IMG/VR virus record: IMGVR_UViG_3300037961_000715
Coordinates: 1 to 26,833 of that record
Source: a virus
Direction: 5' to 3' (one strand)
Length of the DNA stretch: 26,833 nucleotides
Numbering within the stretch: position 1 is the first letter of the stretch; the number at the start of each line of letters is the position of its first letter. Below are positions 1 to 6,762 of this stretch, piece after piece. Position numbers and translations under genes: made by a program. Under the pieces are notes generated by a model. It did not search any database, was not told the origin of the DNA, and was given only the letters and a program-made list of their open reading frames with translations.

Positions 1-471
1 CTTGACTTAGACCATAATCAGCTAAAGGGAATACAATAGTTCCGTCGCCAACATTGCCTGTTGTAACATCGTTAGTTAACGTCCAAGAATTAACAATATC
101 ACTAGGTGTCAAAGGAACGTCGTAGTCTACGTCCATAGCACCTGTTCCTTCGCTAATAAATAAATCGATCAGTTTCTTGTCTTTTATCTCTTGGAAGATG
201 CTGGCCTCTTCTCCAAATACTGCAACTTCGTATTCTTCGCTTTTAGTGTGTACGTTTTTGAGTTGTAAAGACCCTGTTATAATTGGTATGCCGTCGACTC
301 TTATTTCGCAATAGCTTTTTTTGTGTATGTTAAAAACATTGCCTGCGCCACTTTGTGTTAAATTGACGTCATAATATAAGCCAAAAAATCTCGAATTGTA
401 ATTTGTAAACGGCAACCGAAAGGTTTGACTAAATGGACTATAACGACCCATTATGTCGTTACCCTTGCTAA
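1..471. repeat. Left copy of a diverged end repeat (assembly closure)
   Basis: Bases 1-471 align with 26369-26833 without rearrangement. By eye I count 13 single-base differences and one 6-base length difference near 138-150, about 97% identity. Both copies encode the same part of one tail protein, in frame. Packaged terminal repeats are normally identical, so this looks like a circular or circularly permuted genome whose contig ends come from two co-existing variants. A true diverged partial duplication is less likely. Confidence 0.9.
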
Positions 472-583
472 CTTCGTACTTTAAAGATATTGCACCAGGT
501 TGTGTTATATCTAAAGTCCATTGATCGCCTACTACGTCTGTTGCAAGTGTCGGCTTTTGTTCGTATGCAATTAATTCAATCAT
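1..583 (-). CDS. Large tail protein, N-terminal 194 residues (runs off left edge)
   Basis: This is the true 5' end of the large tail gene that occupies 23751-26833. Its ATG (583-581) overlaps the TAA of the upstream tail gene as TAATG, which implies translational coupling. The protein begins MIELIAYEQKPTLATDVVGD; the methionine of MGRYSPFSQTF, the first Met visible in the right-hand copy, is residue 45 here. Closing the genome gives a full product of about 1064 residues. The segment is rich in beta-strand-like sequence and was probably part of a tail-tip or baseplate hub protein; this role is inferred from size and position. Compared with the right copy it has GTGA instead of DV in the acidic stretch near residue 145, and SEEYEV instead of SKEYEV. 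Confidence 0.9.
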   Translation of the reverse strand, partial: MIELIAYEQKPTLATDVVGDQWTLDITQPGAISLKYEVSKGNDIMGRYSPFSQTFRLPFTNYNSRFFGLYYDVNLTQSGAGNVFNIHKKSYCEIRVDGIPIITGSLQLKNVHTKSEEYEVAVFGEEASIFQEIKDKKLIDLFISEGTGAMDVDYDVPLTPSDIVNSWTLTNDVTTGNVGDGTIVFPLADYGLSQ

Positions 584-2094
584 TAGTAACCTCTATAAGT
601 ACCACCTTTTGTTGTCGGTCTTTCTTTAGCGTTCTTAAACTTTATTTGATATAAAAACGGGCTGCGTGTGTTTACGTTTTTCTTAAATACAAACGACGTG
701 TTTGTTATAACAATTGGTGTAACGGTTTGCCCTTGTGAAGATAATAAGTACACATTCGGCGATAAATGCAATGCTTCGAGTATGTCAACTTCATCTTCAT
801 TAAATAGATCGGTATGCGCTGTAAATTCTTGCCGTGCGTTTACTTTAGCTATTCGCATACCCCCTTGGTCGCCCCGATAGTTGAAGTCTTGATTAGCATC
901 AGCCGTATCCCAATTGCCTGGTACTTGATCAAATGTCTTTCGCTTAATTTGATTAGTAGATTTTTCGCTTACTAAATTAAAGCTTTGATAATCCCAAGCC
1001 CCAAGAGAATTTTGCCAAGTTAAAGTTATAGGGTTATATCCATCAACACCATATCTACAATTGGCGTCTTTAACTGTAAATTGATAACAACAAGACGCCA
1101 TTGATGCAGTCGTTGTGTTAGAAGGTACAGTCGACGAGTCCTTCATAAAAAAAACTTCATAATATGCAACAGTATTTGGTGACGCGTTAAATTGTGTTGC
1201 GATCGCTGCAACAACAGATTGTGTAGCTAAATTCTTTGGCCCAACACCTATGTATTGTTGTCTTTCAAAGTCGTTAGATACTGACCCTGGAGCAGTACCG
1301 CCTGACGTTGCAGCAGTAATAAAACCTGATGACGTCAACGTGTTGCTTGAATTGTATGTTCCTATCCACGCCGAAACAGCCGTTCCACTTGTTGGAGCTG
1401 ACCCGTCCATTAACAGACTTAATGTTCGTACATCTTTTAAGGTTACTTCTTGATGAACGACTGAAACATTTGAAGCTGTTGTGCTTACAAAGTTTGAGTC
1501 TTTGAATCTGTCGCTTAATACTTGTGAGTTTTGTGAATGTGGCGTGAAGTTGTCTATCCAATCTTCGTCGTGTAAAAAGTCTGGAATACCTGCATCCCAA
1601 GTTTCAGACAATGTTTTTGAGCCACGACGTAACCCAGCCGTCATAATGTAGTCAATATATTCGCCGTCAATTTTGTTAACAGTATCAACAACAGGTGCGC
1701 CAGTTGCAGTTGTAGAATACTCTTGTTTAAAGCGCATTTCTATCTTACGATAATTTTCGCCGTTACTAATACTCCAAGGGTATGCAGGGTTGTTTACACC
1801 AACTAGGTGAATTGACTTGTCATAGATTTGGTTAGTAGTCACATTTCTATCACCTTTAGTAATAGACATAAAATCTTGTATAATTTGTTCTACTCTAAAA
1901 ACTCCAGCCCCTTCAGAGTTTGGAAATACTTTTACAGTTGCTGTTAAAGTGCCACCTACATACCATTCAGCTATATAACGAAATTTATAGTACGAGCCGC
2001 CTGAATATTCAGTTGATGTGATAACATACATCTGTTGTTCAAATACGCCGTGTACGTCAGTAGTATCAGGGCGTTGTTGTACCGTCATACTCAT
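583..2094 (-). CDS. Tail structural protein (503 aa), probably tail tip
   Basis: A 503-residue protein with no signal peptide or membrane segment. It is rich in Thr, Ser, Asn and aromatic residues, as usual for beta-rich virion proteins. The start ATG overlaps the stop of the upstream neck gene as ATGA, and its stop overlaps the next gene's start as TAATG, so three structural genes are translationally linked. It lies directly before the 1064-residue tail protein. By size and position it could be a distal-tail or tail-tip component, or a receptor-binding part. A short C-terminal basic segment (residues about 475-500, FKKNVNTRSPFLYQIKFKN) follows a hydrophobic strand. I do not recognise a specific family; the structural role is inferred from context. 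Confidence 0.65.
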   Translation of the reverse strand: MSMTVQQRPDTTDVHGVFEQQMYVITSTEYSGGSYYKFRYIAEWYVGGTLTATVKVFPNSEGAGVFRVEQIIQDFMSITKGDRNVTTNQIYDKSIHLVGVNNPAYPWSISNGENYRKIEMRFKQEYSTTATGAPVVDTVNKIDGEYIDYIMTAGLRRGSKTLSETWDAGIPDFLHDEDWIDNFTPHSQNSQVLSDRFKDSNFVSTTASNVSVVHQEVTLKDVRTLSLLMDGSAPTSGTAVSAWIGTYNSSNTLTSSGFITAATSGGTAPGSVSNDFERQQYIGVGPKNLATQSVVAAIATQFNASPNTVAYYEVFFMKDSSTVPSNTTTASMASCCYQFTVKDANCRYGVDGYNPITLTWQNSLGAWDYQSFNLVSEKSTNQIKRKTFDQVPGNWDTADANQDFNYRGDQGGMRIAKVNARQEFTAHTDLFNEDEVDILEALHLSPNVYLLSSQGQTVTPIVITNTSFVFKKNVNTRSPFLYQIKFKNAKERPTTKGGTYRGY

Positions 2095-2681
2095 TTTACT
2101 TCAAGATTTGGGTTTTTTTGTAATGATTGTTTTATTGCGTCAGCCATATCTTCACCAACAGCAACGGCTAAAATATTTAGTGCTTTAATTCTTAAACGCT
2201 TCCAAGTGCCACTTATGAACAAAGACGGTTTCAGTCCACGATGCCAAATTGCTCTTGTGATCGCAAACACAATTGACTTGCGTGGCACAAATCTACCTTG
2301 GGCATCTCTTGTTCCTTGTATGTTCTTTTGTGTAGTCCATCTGTCTATTGCGCCCCTTAGACCTGGTTTGCCACGTCCACTTCCAAACTTATAGGGTGAA
2401 TCACTTTGTTTTGAAAAGATGTTCTTTGACGCACCTTGAACACCTTTGTCGACGTAATCCCAATAGTCAACTTGTGGCGTAATGTTTACATACATCGCGT
2501 GTTGATTAGCACCGACAAACAGCTTCATTGAATTGTAAAGCGCGCCAGTATTCATACGACCTTGCATCTTTAAACTTGTGCGTGCGTTTTTGCGCCAGCG
2601 TTTACCAATAAACTCTAACGCTTTTTTTGTAGCTTTTGCAGGATAGCTTACACCACCGACTGTGAATTGTAACTTAGCCAT
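2091..2681 (-). CDS. HK97 gp10-like neck / tail completion protein
   Basis: A 196-residue basic protein. The pattern of a Lys/Arg-rich N-terminal helix (RWRKNARTSLK), a YWDYVDKGVQG segment (residues about 74-84), an SPYKFGSG loop and a C-terminal IARAIWHRGLKPSLFISGTW-like region matches the general layout of HK97-gp10-type head-tail joining proteins, where an F/Y-V-x-x-G-V core is typical. It would sit at the neck between connector and tail tube. The start overlaps the stop of the 153-residue gene (TAATG) and its stop overlaps the 503-residue tail gene (ATGA). The family call is by eye; the placement next to a tail-terminator-like gene supports it. Confidence 0.65.
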   Translation of the reverse strand: MAKLQFTVGGVSYPAKATKKALEFIGKRWRKNARTSLKMQGRMNTGALYNSMKLFVGANQHAMYVNITPQVDYWDYVDKGVQGASKNIFSKQSDSPYKFGSGRGKPGLRGAIDRWTTQKNIQGTRDAQGRFVPRKSIVFAITRAIWHRGLKPSLFISGTWKRLRIKALNILAVAVGEDMADAIKQSLQKNPNLEVK

Positions 2682-3142
2682 TAACTAAAGGGAGCTATAC
2701 AAAGGTTATTCTTATTCGATACCTCAATTGTCAAAGATCCTGACCAGCCAGTTAGTTCGTTGTCAAATCTTGCTGTAAACGGTGTGCAAGTAACAGGTAG
2801 TTCAGCTTTATAATCGTCATCAACTGTTGTGTTAGTTGTAGCTAACGATTGTATAAATTGATTTAATACATCGTGCAACATTTGAAGTGTATCTGAATAG
2901 ACTTGATTTCTGTCGCTTAAATCTGGTTGTATCATATCAGCAACCAACAATTCTAGATCGTAACTTATAACGCCATTATCTATGTTTGCACCTAGTATTT
3001 CGCAATACAAAAACGGGTAGTCTGTTTGTCCTAACTTTTCAATATCAACTTGGTCTAAAGGGCCAGCGTTAAAGCTTTGCAGTATCAAATGATTGTCTGT
3101 AATCGTTTGTAGTAGGTTTGTTATTTGCTTGTAAGATTTCAT
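2681..3142 (-). CDS. Putative tail terminator-like structural protein
   Basis: A 153-residue protein with the outline FNAGPLDQVDIE, YPFLYCEILGA, a Tyr/Asp-rich strand ISYDLELLVADM, then DRNQVYSDTLQMLHDVLNQF and a C-terminal GWSGSLTIEV. I recall proteins of this outline from Bacteroidota phage tail regions, where size and position suggest a tail terminator or neck role. The ATG overlaps the stop of the predicted frameshifted tail chaperone as ATGA, so it should be translated right after it. It is followed by the gp10-like gene. The function is inferred from context and general resemblance, not from a catalytic motif. Confidence 0.5.
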   Translation of the reverse strand: MKSYKQITNLLQTITDNHLILQSFNAGPLDQVDIEKLGQTDYPFLYCEILGANIDNGVISYDLELLVADMIQPDLSDRNQVYSDTLQMLHDVLNQFIQSLATTNTTVDDDYKAELPVTCTPFTARFDNELTGWSGSLTIEVSNKNNLCIAPFS

Positions 3143-3869
3143 CTGTATTGTTCAGCGTCAGGTGATTTGCCTTGACGATTTAAGTCTTGTTCATAAGCTA
3201 AATATGTAAAAGCCGATTCTATTTCAATTTGTGTTGCATCTTCTATTTTTAAAGGGTCGCCTCCTGCTAAATTGTATATTATAGAATACCAACCCCACTT
3301 TTCAGCTATTAAGTTTGTTTTAGCTCCGCCTTTGAATAATTGACCAAACCGTTCGTTAAGGTCTCGCCGATAGACAAAAAAAAATTCGTTGCACCAAGCA
3401 CAACGTCCATCTTTAAGTCATCCCAATAATTAGGCAACACGACTGCGTCGTAATCTTCTATTGTATAAAAGTCGCCCCCTTCTTGTACGATAGGTCTATA
3501 CAATATACTTATTATGCCGTTTAGGTTTTCAAAGTACCCACCATTGCAGTAAGTTTCTAAGTCAGCAAATTCACCAACGGTTAGCTTAGATAAGTTAGGG
3601 TGAAAGCCATAACGCTTGCCTTTGTATTCAATCTTTTTTTGTAGCTCCTGGTTGTTCTGATCGGCGTCAGTTATCTTATGAATTATAGTACCTATTTTAT
3701 TTAGTTCATCAATAGTTAGTTTTGACACTAAGTCTTTGTCTATGTCGCATAAAATAGTAATCGCATCTGACATCCATTGTGTATCAGATTGCTCTAAGTC
3801 TATATTTGTCAATTCACGATATTGCTTGACTGTAACATCAGCCAATGAATCAGGTACGATTAATTCCAT
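3139..3869 (-). CDS. Predicted -1 frameshift product of the tail assembly chaperone (GT-like)
   Basis: If ribosomes slip -1 on the U run at 3384-3378, translation leaves the 186-residue frame after residue 164. It continues for 79 codons (FVYRRDLNERFGQLFKGG... ending DAEQYR) to a TGA at 3141-3139. The product would be about 243 residues. The extension has no ATG of its own, has no stop codon, and ends in an ATGA overlap with the next gene, exactly as an ordinary gene boundary here does. It contains a conserved-looking core, EKWGWYSIIYNLAGGDPLKI. Without a frameshift, about 165 bases between two tightly packed genes would be non-coding. Known parallel: lambda gpGT and many siphophages. The slippage itself is inferred. 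Confidence 0.7.
3309..3869 (-). CDS. Tail assembly chaperone-like protein, zero-frame product (G-like)
   Basis: A 186-residue protein starting MELIVPDSLADV. The ATG at 3869 overlaps the terminase stop (TAATG); an upstream in-frame start at 3920 would lie inside terminase and is disfavoured. Residues 84-128 contain GKRYGFHPNLSKLTVGEF and ISILYRPI, an outline I associate with small phage tail assembly proteins. Near the C-terminus, residues 162-165 (N-F-F-L) are encoded by a run of nine U, and a -1 shift there opens a long second frame (next entry). The pair resembles the gpG/gpGT arrangement of tail chaperones, which bind the tape measure protein during tail assembly. Unlike in lambda, it is not adjacent to the tape measure gene but lies right after terminase. 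Confidence 0.65.
   Translation of the reverse strand: MELIVPDSLADVTVKQYRELTNIDLEQSDTQWMSDAITILCDIDKDLVSKLTIDELNKIGTIIHKITDADQNNQELQKKIEYKGKRYGFHPNLSKLTVGEFADLETYCNGGYFENLNGIISILYRPIVQEGGDFYTIEDYDAVVLPNYWDDLKMDVVLGATNFFLSIGETLTNGLVNYSKAELKQT
3378..3384 (-). promoter_or_regulatory. Slippery heptamer U UUU UUU for -1 frameshifting
   Basis: The mRNA reads GAA followed by nine U and then GUC. In the zero frame this is AAU UUU UUU UUG UCU. The heptamer U UUU UUU fits the X XXY YYZ rule, so both tRNAs can re-pair after a -1 shift. The next -1 codons are UUU GUC UAU. I did not identify a clear downstream pseudoknot by eye. Confidence 0.65.
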
Positions 3870-5023
3870 TATGAGATAAAGTATTTGCCTGAATAAGGTG
3901 TACCGATGCGATTTATACAAACGTATCTAACGGCATCAACAATGTGGTTGTTGTGATCTACTGGTTTAGATAGTTGTACTCCGTCTTTGTTTGTTTCCCA
4001 TCGGTAGTTTCTAAATTCTTTTTGTGCGTTTAACGATTCTTTTAGTATATATAGTTTATGTCGTTTCATTATGTCTATGCCTAGACGAATACTGTCAGGC
4101 CCTTTTTTTGACGGCTTTACGTTGTGTCCTAGCCGATGTAGTTCTTCAATTGATTTAGGTTCTGCACTATCACAAATGATTGGCGTTCTGTTTAGTTCTA
4201 GTTTGTCTAGCTCTAAACTTATATCGCGATTTGTTAAACCTGTCTTGTACAAGTGTTCTTTAATATACAAAGAATAGTCCTCACGCCAAACAGAAACTAA
4301 CGCTGTCGGGTCATTTGTAAAACCCCAATCCATACCGTATGCGACAAGCTTTGCGCGTTCTGGTATTTGGTCTGCAACTTGCCATTGTGGAAATACGGCT
4401 GCTGTGTTAATGCCACGCTCACCTAGTCCGTAAATACGCCAGTAGTTTTCGTCTGTTTCTTTAAAGCGTTCTATTTCGTCAATAACGCTTTGTTCAAGAA
4501 ATGGGTTGTCAAGGTATGTGGTTTGAAAGAAGTCAACGTCATCACGATTTAAAACGTACTCATATATCCAATGATATTGGTCAGATGGGTTATAGTCAAT
4601 TATTGTTTTGTCTGTCGTTCTTAATATAAGTTGTCTCCAATCTTCAAGCGACAGCTCATTAGCTTCGTTTATATACAACATTGTGCGTTTACGACCTCGC
4701 AACTTTTGTGGTTGGTCTGCGCTTATAAACTCAACAAGGTTGCCAAACAATGTGTATGTCGCTTGTGACTTGTTGTGATTTTCTTCGTAGTAGTTTTCAC
4801 CTTCAGTCAGTATGTCAAAAAAGTCTCGCATTACTGACGATCGCAAAGCCGGAAACGTCTTTCTAACTATGGTTATAACAATACCAGCACCTTTGTTTTT
4901 GTAGCACAATTCGATTAACGCTTGACAAATAGAATAGGTCTTGCCCGAACGTGTGCCACCTTGATGTACTTGAATCTTTGCCTTAGACTTTTTAACGTGA
5001 TAGTATGTCGATGGTTGCTTCAC
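3869..5023 (-). CDS. terL: Terminase large subunit
   Basis: The 384-residue ATPase/nuclease motor that packages DNA into proheads. Visible motifs: Walker A GGTRSGKT (residues 22-29), Walker B LYINEA (116-121, catalytic Glu120), and RNase H-like nuclease residues Asp232 (GMDWGFTNDP), Asp285 (ICDSAEP) and the C-terminal NHIVDAVRYV (His360, Asp363). This is the PBSX XtmB/Terminase_3 type and the length is normal for it. The start is GTG, overlapping the small-terminase stop as GTGA; the frame fits the family N-terminus just ahead of Walker A. Its stop overlaps the tail chaperone start. Confidence 0.95.
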   Translation of the reverse strand: MKQPSTYYHVKKSKAKIQVHQGGTRSGKTYSICQALIELCYKNKGAGIVITIVRKTFPALRSSVMRDFFDILTEGENYYEENHNKSQATYTLFGNLVEFISADQPQKLRGRKRTMLYINEANELSLEDWRQLILRTTDKTIIDYNPSDQYHWIYEYVLNRDDVDFFQTTYLDNPFLEQSVIDEIERFKETDENYWRIYGLGERGINTAAVFPQWQVADQIPERAKLVAYGMDWGFTNDPTALVSVWREDYSLYIKEHLYKTGLTNRDISLELDKLELNRTPIICDSAEPKSIEELHRLGHNVKPSKKGPDSIRLGIDIMKRHKLYILKESLNAQKEFRNYRWETNKDGVQLSKPVDHNNHIVDAVRYVCINRIGTPYSGKYFIS

Positions 5024-5343
5024 TCGTCGTCAAACCACTTAAAAGGTTTTGGTTCGTTAACTTCTATCTGTTGCTTCTCTATATACCCCCTGTCTTTAGC
5101 TTGTGTTTTTAAAAAAAAGATAGTTGCAGTTGTATTGCCTTCACCAATCTGTTTATGGAGTTGGCTTTCTGCAAAGTCTAAAGCAATGTCTTTTATTTCT
5201 TTGACTGACTTAGCATATTCTTCGTCCTCTTCTAACCAACGATAATGTGTGCGCCGTGATATGTTGCAAGCTTTAGATGCTGTCGTTACTACGCCAAGTG
5301 ATCGTTCAAGTGCCTCAAGAAAGTCTTTTTTATTATGTGACAT
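5020..5343 (-). CDS. terS: Terminase small subunit
   Basis: A 107-residue protein with an N-terminal helix-turn-helix (residues about 17-36, VVTTASKACNISRRTHYRWL) of the kind that recognises packaging DNA. A long helical oligomerisation segment (IKDIALDFAESQLHKQI) follows, then TATIFFLKTQAKDRGY, which is typical of small terminases of PBSX/phBC6A51-like phages. A short acidic C-terminal tail (FKWFDDE) may contact the large subunit. The gene overlaps terL by four bases (GTGA) and follows the ParB-like gene by five bases. Confidence 0.85.
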   Translation of the reverse strand: MSHNKKDFLEALERSLGVVTTASKACNISRRTHYRWLEEDEEYAKSVKEIKDIALDFAESQLHKQIGEGNTTATIFFLKTQAKDRGYIEKQQIEVNEPKPFKWFDDE

Positions 5344-5348
5344 TTGTG

Positions 5349-5873
5349 TTATTTAAATTGCAATCTCAATGCGTCTAAGACAATACCACCAATATATGTG
5401 TCAGCATTTTTTAGTGCGTTTATAAGTTCGTTTGCCGTGTCGTAATCGTCATCGTTAAAATTGATCTTAATACTACGTTGTTTTTGTTCTTCTTTTGGCT
5501 TTTCTTCTTGCCATAAATCTAGACCCCAATCTTCTAAGTCCGTACCTTCCCACTCGTTTGCAAGTAGATCGTAATCCCAATCGCCATAGTTTAAGTTGTC
5601 TTTTATCATAAATTCGTCTCGTTGCCCTTGTGTCCAATCGGTAACGTCAATAGCTGTTACTTCACGAAATCCTAAATCCTTCATTGCTAGTAATCGCATA
5701 TTGCCACCAACAACAATACCATCAGCAACGACAATAGGTCGCACTTCAAGCATTTCGGGAAAGTTCTCAATCGATGATTTCAGCTTCTTGAATTTCGTCT
5801 TGTTTAGAATCCTTGGGTTGTTCGGGTCTACTTGAATCTGACTTATCGGTATTTTCTTGCTTTGTATATTCAT
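5349..5873 (-). CDS. ParB/Srx-like N-terminal domain protein
   Basis: A 174-residue protein. Residues 6-80 carry the ParB N-terminal outline: KKIPISQIQVDPNNPR, a helix, RPIVVADGIVVGGNMRLLAM (the box around the conserved Gly-Arg), then LGFREVTAIDV. After it, QRDEFMIKDNLNYGDWDYDLLANEW and a WGLDLW segment are common in phage ParB-like proteins next to terminases or methyltransferases. This fold binds nucleotides or acts as a nuclease in different relatives; which applies here cannot be read from the sequence. The start must lie near 5873 to include the domain, so the first 107 bases overlap the preceding gene in another frame. Confidence 0.75.
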   Translation of the reverse strand: MNIQSKKIPISQIQVDPNNPRILNKTKFKKLKSSIENFPEMLEVRPIVVADGIVVGGNMRLLAMKDLGFREVTAIDVTDWTQGQRDEFMIKDNLNYGDWDYDLLANEWEGTDLEDWGLDLWQEEKPKEEQKQRSIKINFNDDDYDTANELINALKNADTYIGGIVLDALRLQFK

Positions 5874-6054
5874 CTACTGATTTAATTACAGACCTTAGCA
5901 ACTCTAAGAAGTGTTTGTTAGCAACTGCTAAGTCCAATATAATATTTAACGAATCGTTGTCCTTGTGGTTTATGTTTATTACATCTCGCTTTCGTGTAAA
6001 AACAAGATAGTCGTCAGATTCGTTGATGTGACGTTTAGCTTTTCGTGCGCTCAT
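5767..6054 (-). CDS. Hypothetical protein with acidic tail (95 aa)
   Basis: Not recognised. The N-terminal half has basic clusters (SARKAKRH, TRKRD) and a short hydrophobic helix (SLNIILDLAVANKHFLELL, residues 35-53). The last 30 residues are highly charged and probably disordered (KQENTDKSDSSRPEQPKDSK). Start and upstream stop overlap as TAATG, supporting the start. The C-terminal 35 codons overlap the first 35 codons of the ParB-like gene in another frame, so the low-complexity tail may be a by-product of constraint from that gene. Confidence 0.55.
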   Translation of the reverse strand: MSARKAKRHINESDDYLVFTRKRDVININHKDNDSLNIILDLAVANKHFLELLRSVIKSVDEYTKQENTDKSDSSRPEQPKDSKQDEIQEAEIID

Positions 6055-6398
6055 TATGTATTTTTAAATTGTAGCCAAAGCGTTTGCATTTGGTCGTCGG
6101 TTTGTAGTAGTTCGTTAAATGTGCGACGGTGATAAATGACGGACGTGTGATCCATCTTTAATAGCTTTCCAATTTGTGGAAATGTCCAACGGTTGTCGTA
6201 AAGATAAGTACATACAACCTTGCGCATATCAGTCAAATATCTGTGTCGCTTCGCGCTTTTTAGATCGTGCCAAGAATAGCCCATTAGTTTAACTCGTTTC
6301 TTTGTTAAATCTAACGCTTGACTTTTAGTAATTTCTTCTTGTGCCTTACCGTCTTTGTCGTATAGATAGCCCACGTTTAGATAAATATTATTCGTCAT
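6054..6398 (-). CDS. DnaA domain IV-like DNA-binding protein
   Basis: A 114-residue protein from the ATG at 6398; an upstream TTG at 6416 is possible but unlikely. Residues 53-104 resemble the C-terminal DNA-binding domain of the replication initiator DnaA: an Arg-rich helix (RYLTDMRKVVCTYLYDNR), then WTFPQIGKLLKMDHTSVIYH. The MDHTSVIYH segment (82-90) corresponds to the DnaA signature DHTTVLHA, which binds the DnaA box. No AAA+ domain is present. The N-terminal 50 residues are not recognised. It could recruit or compete with host DnaA, or mark the phage origin; this is inference. It overlaps its upstream neighbour by 11 bases. Confidence 0.7.
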   Translation of the reverse strand: MTNNIYLNVGYLYDKDGKAQEEITKSQALDLTKKRVKLMGYSWHDLKSAKRHRYLTDMRKVVCTYLYDNRWTFPQIGKLLKMDHTSVIYHRRTFNELLQTDDQMQTLWLQFKNT

Positions 6399-6762
6399 TT
6401 GTACATTGCGCTTCAAATACTTTTAAAAGTTCAATATACATATTCTTGTTACAAGAAGTACACTTTGTCTTTTTTTGATTTTTCCCAAAGATGTCGTTAT
6501 ACATCTGATAAAAAAAGTCAGAGTCTTTGCCTTTCAAGTTTTGGTGTCCTCGATATGCAGGTTGCAACACATCTTTAAAAAAGTTGTATTGTTCCTCTGT
6601 CATTTCTTTTATTTGACGATAGGGAAACATTTTATTGAGACGATCGCGTCGTTTGTCGCAACCACAGTCGTCGCCAAAAAACTTCTTAACGACTTTTTCT
6701 ACTCCTGTTGCTTCAGTTATTTTTTGTATTGTATCTCCTAAGCCCTTGCTTTTTGATTTCAT
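6388..6762 (-). CDS. Conserved cysteine-containing phage protein, possible zinc binder
   Basis: A 124-residue protein from the ATG at 6762, whose upstream context is A-rich; an in-frame ATG at 6783 would add seven residues. I recall proteins of this outline in flavobacterial phages: an N-terminal KSKGLGDTIQKITEATG segment, then DDCGCDKRRDRLNKMFPY (Cys33, Cys35), a central helix, and KCTSCNKNMYIELLKVFE (Cys101, Cys104). Two cysteine pairs could bind one zinc. No function is known to me. It starts about 50 bases inside the sigma-like gene and is co-transcribed with it, so a regulatory or replication-linked role is possible. Confidence 0.6.
   Translation of the reverse strand: MKSKSKGLGDTIQKITEATGVEKVVKKFFGDDCGCDKRRDRLNKMFPYRQIKEMTEEQYNFFKDVLQPAYRGHQNLKGKDSDFFYQMYNDIFGKNQKKTKCTSCNKNMYIELLKVFEAQCTNDE

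Noticed and set aside
1-471. True packaged direct terminal repeat
   Set aside because: The copies differ by about 3% and a 6-base indel and lie inside one gene; terminal repeats generated by packaging should be identical.
3870-3920. Longer N-terminus for the tail chaperone-like gene
   Set aside because: It lies within terL, while the ATG at 3869 forms the TAATG overlap seen at many junctions here.
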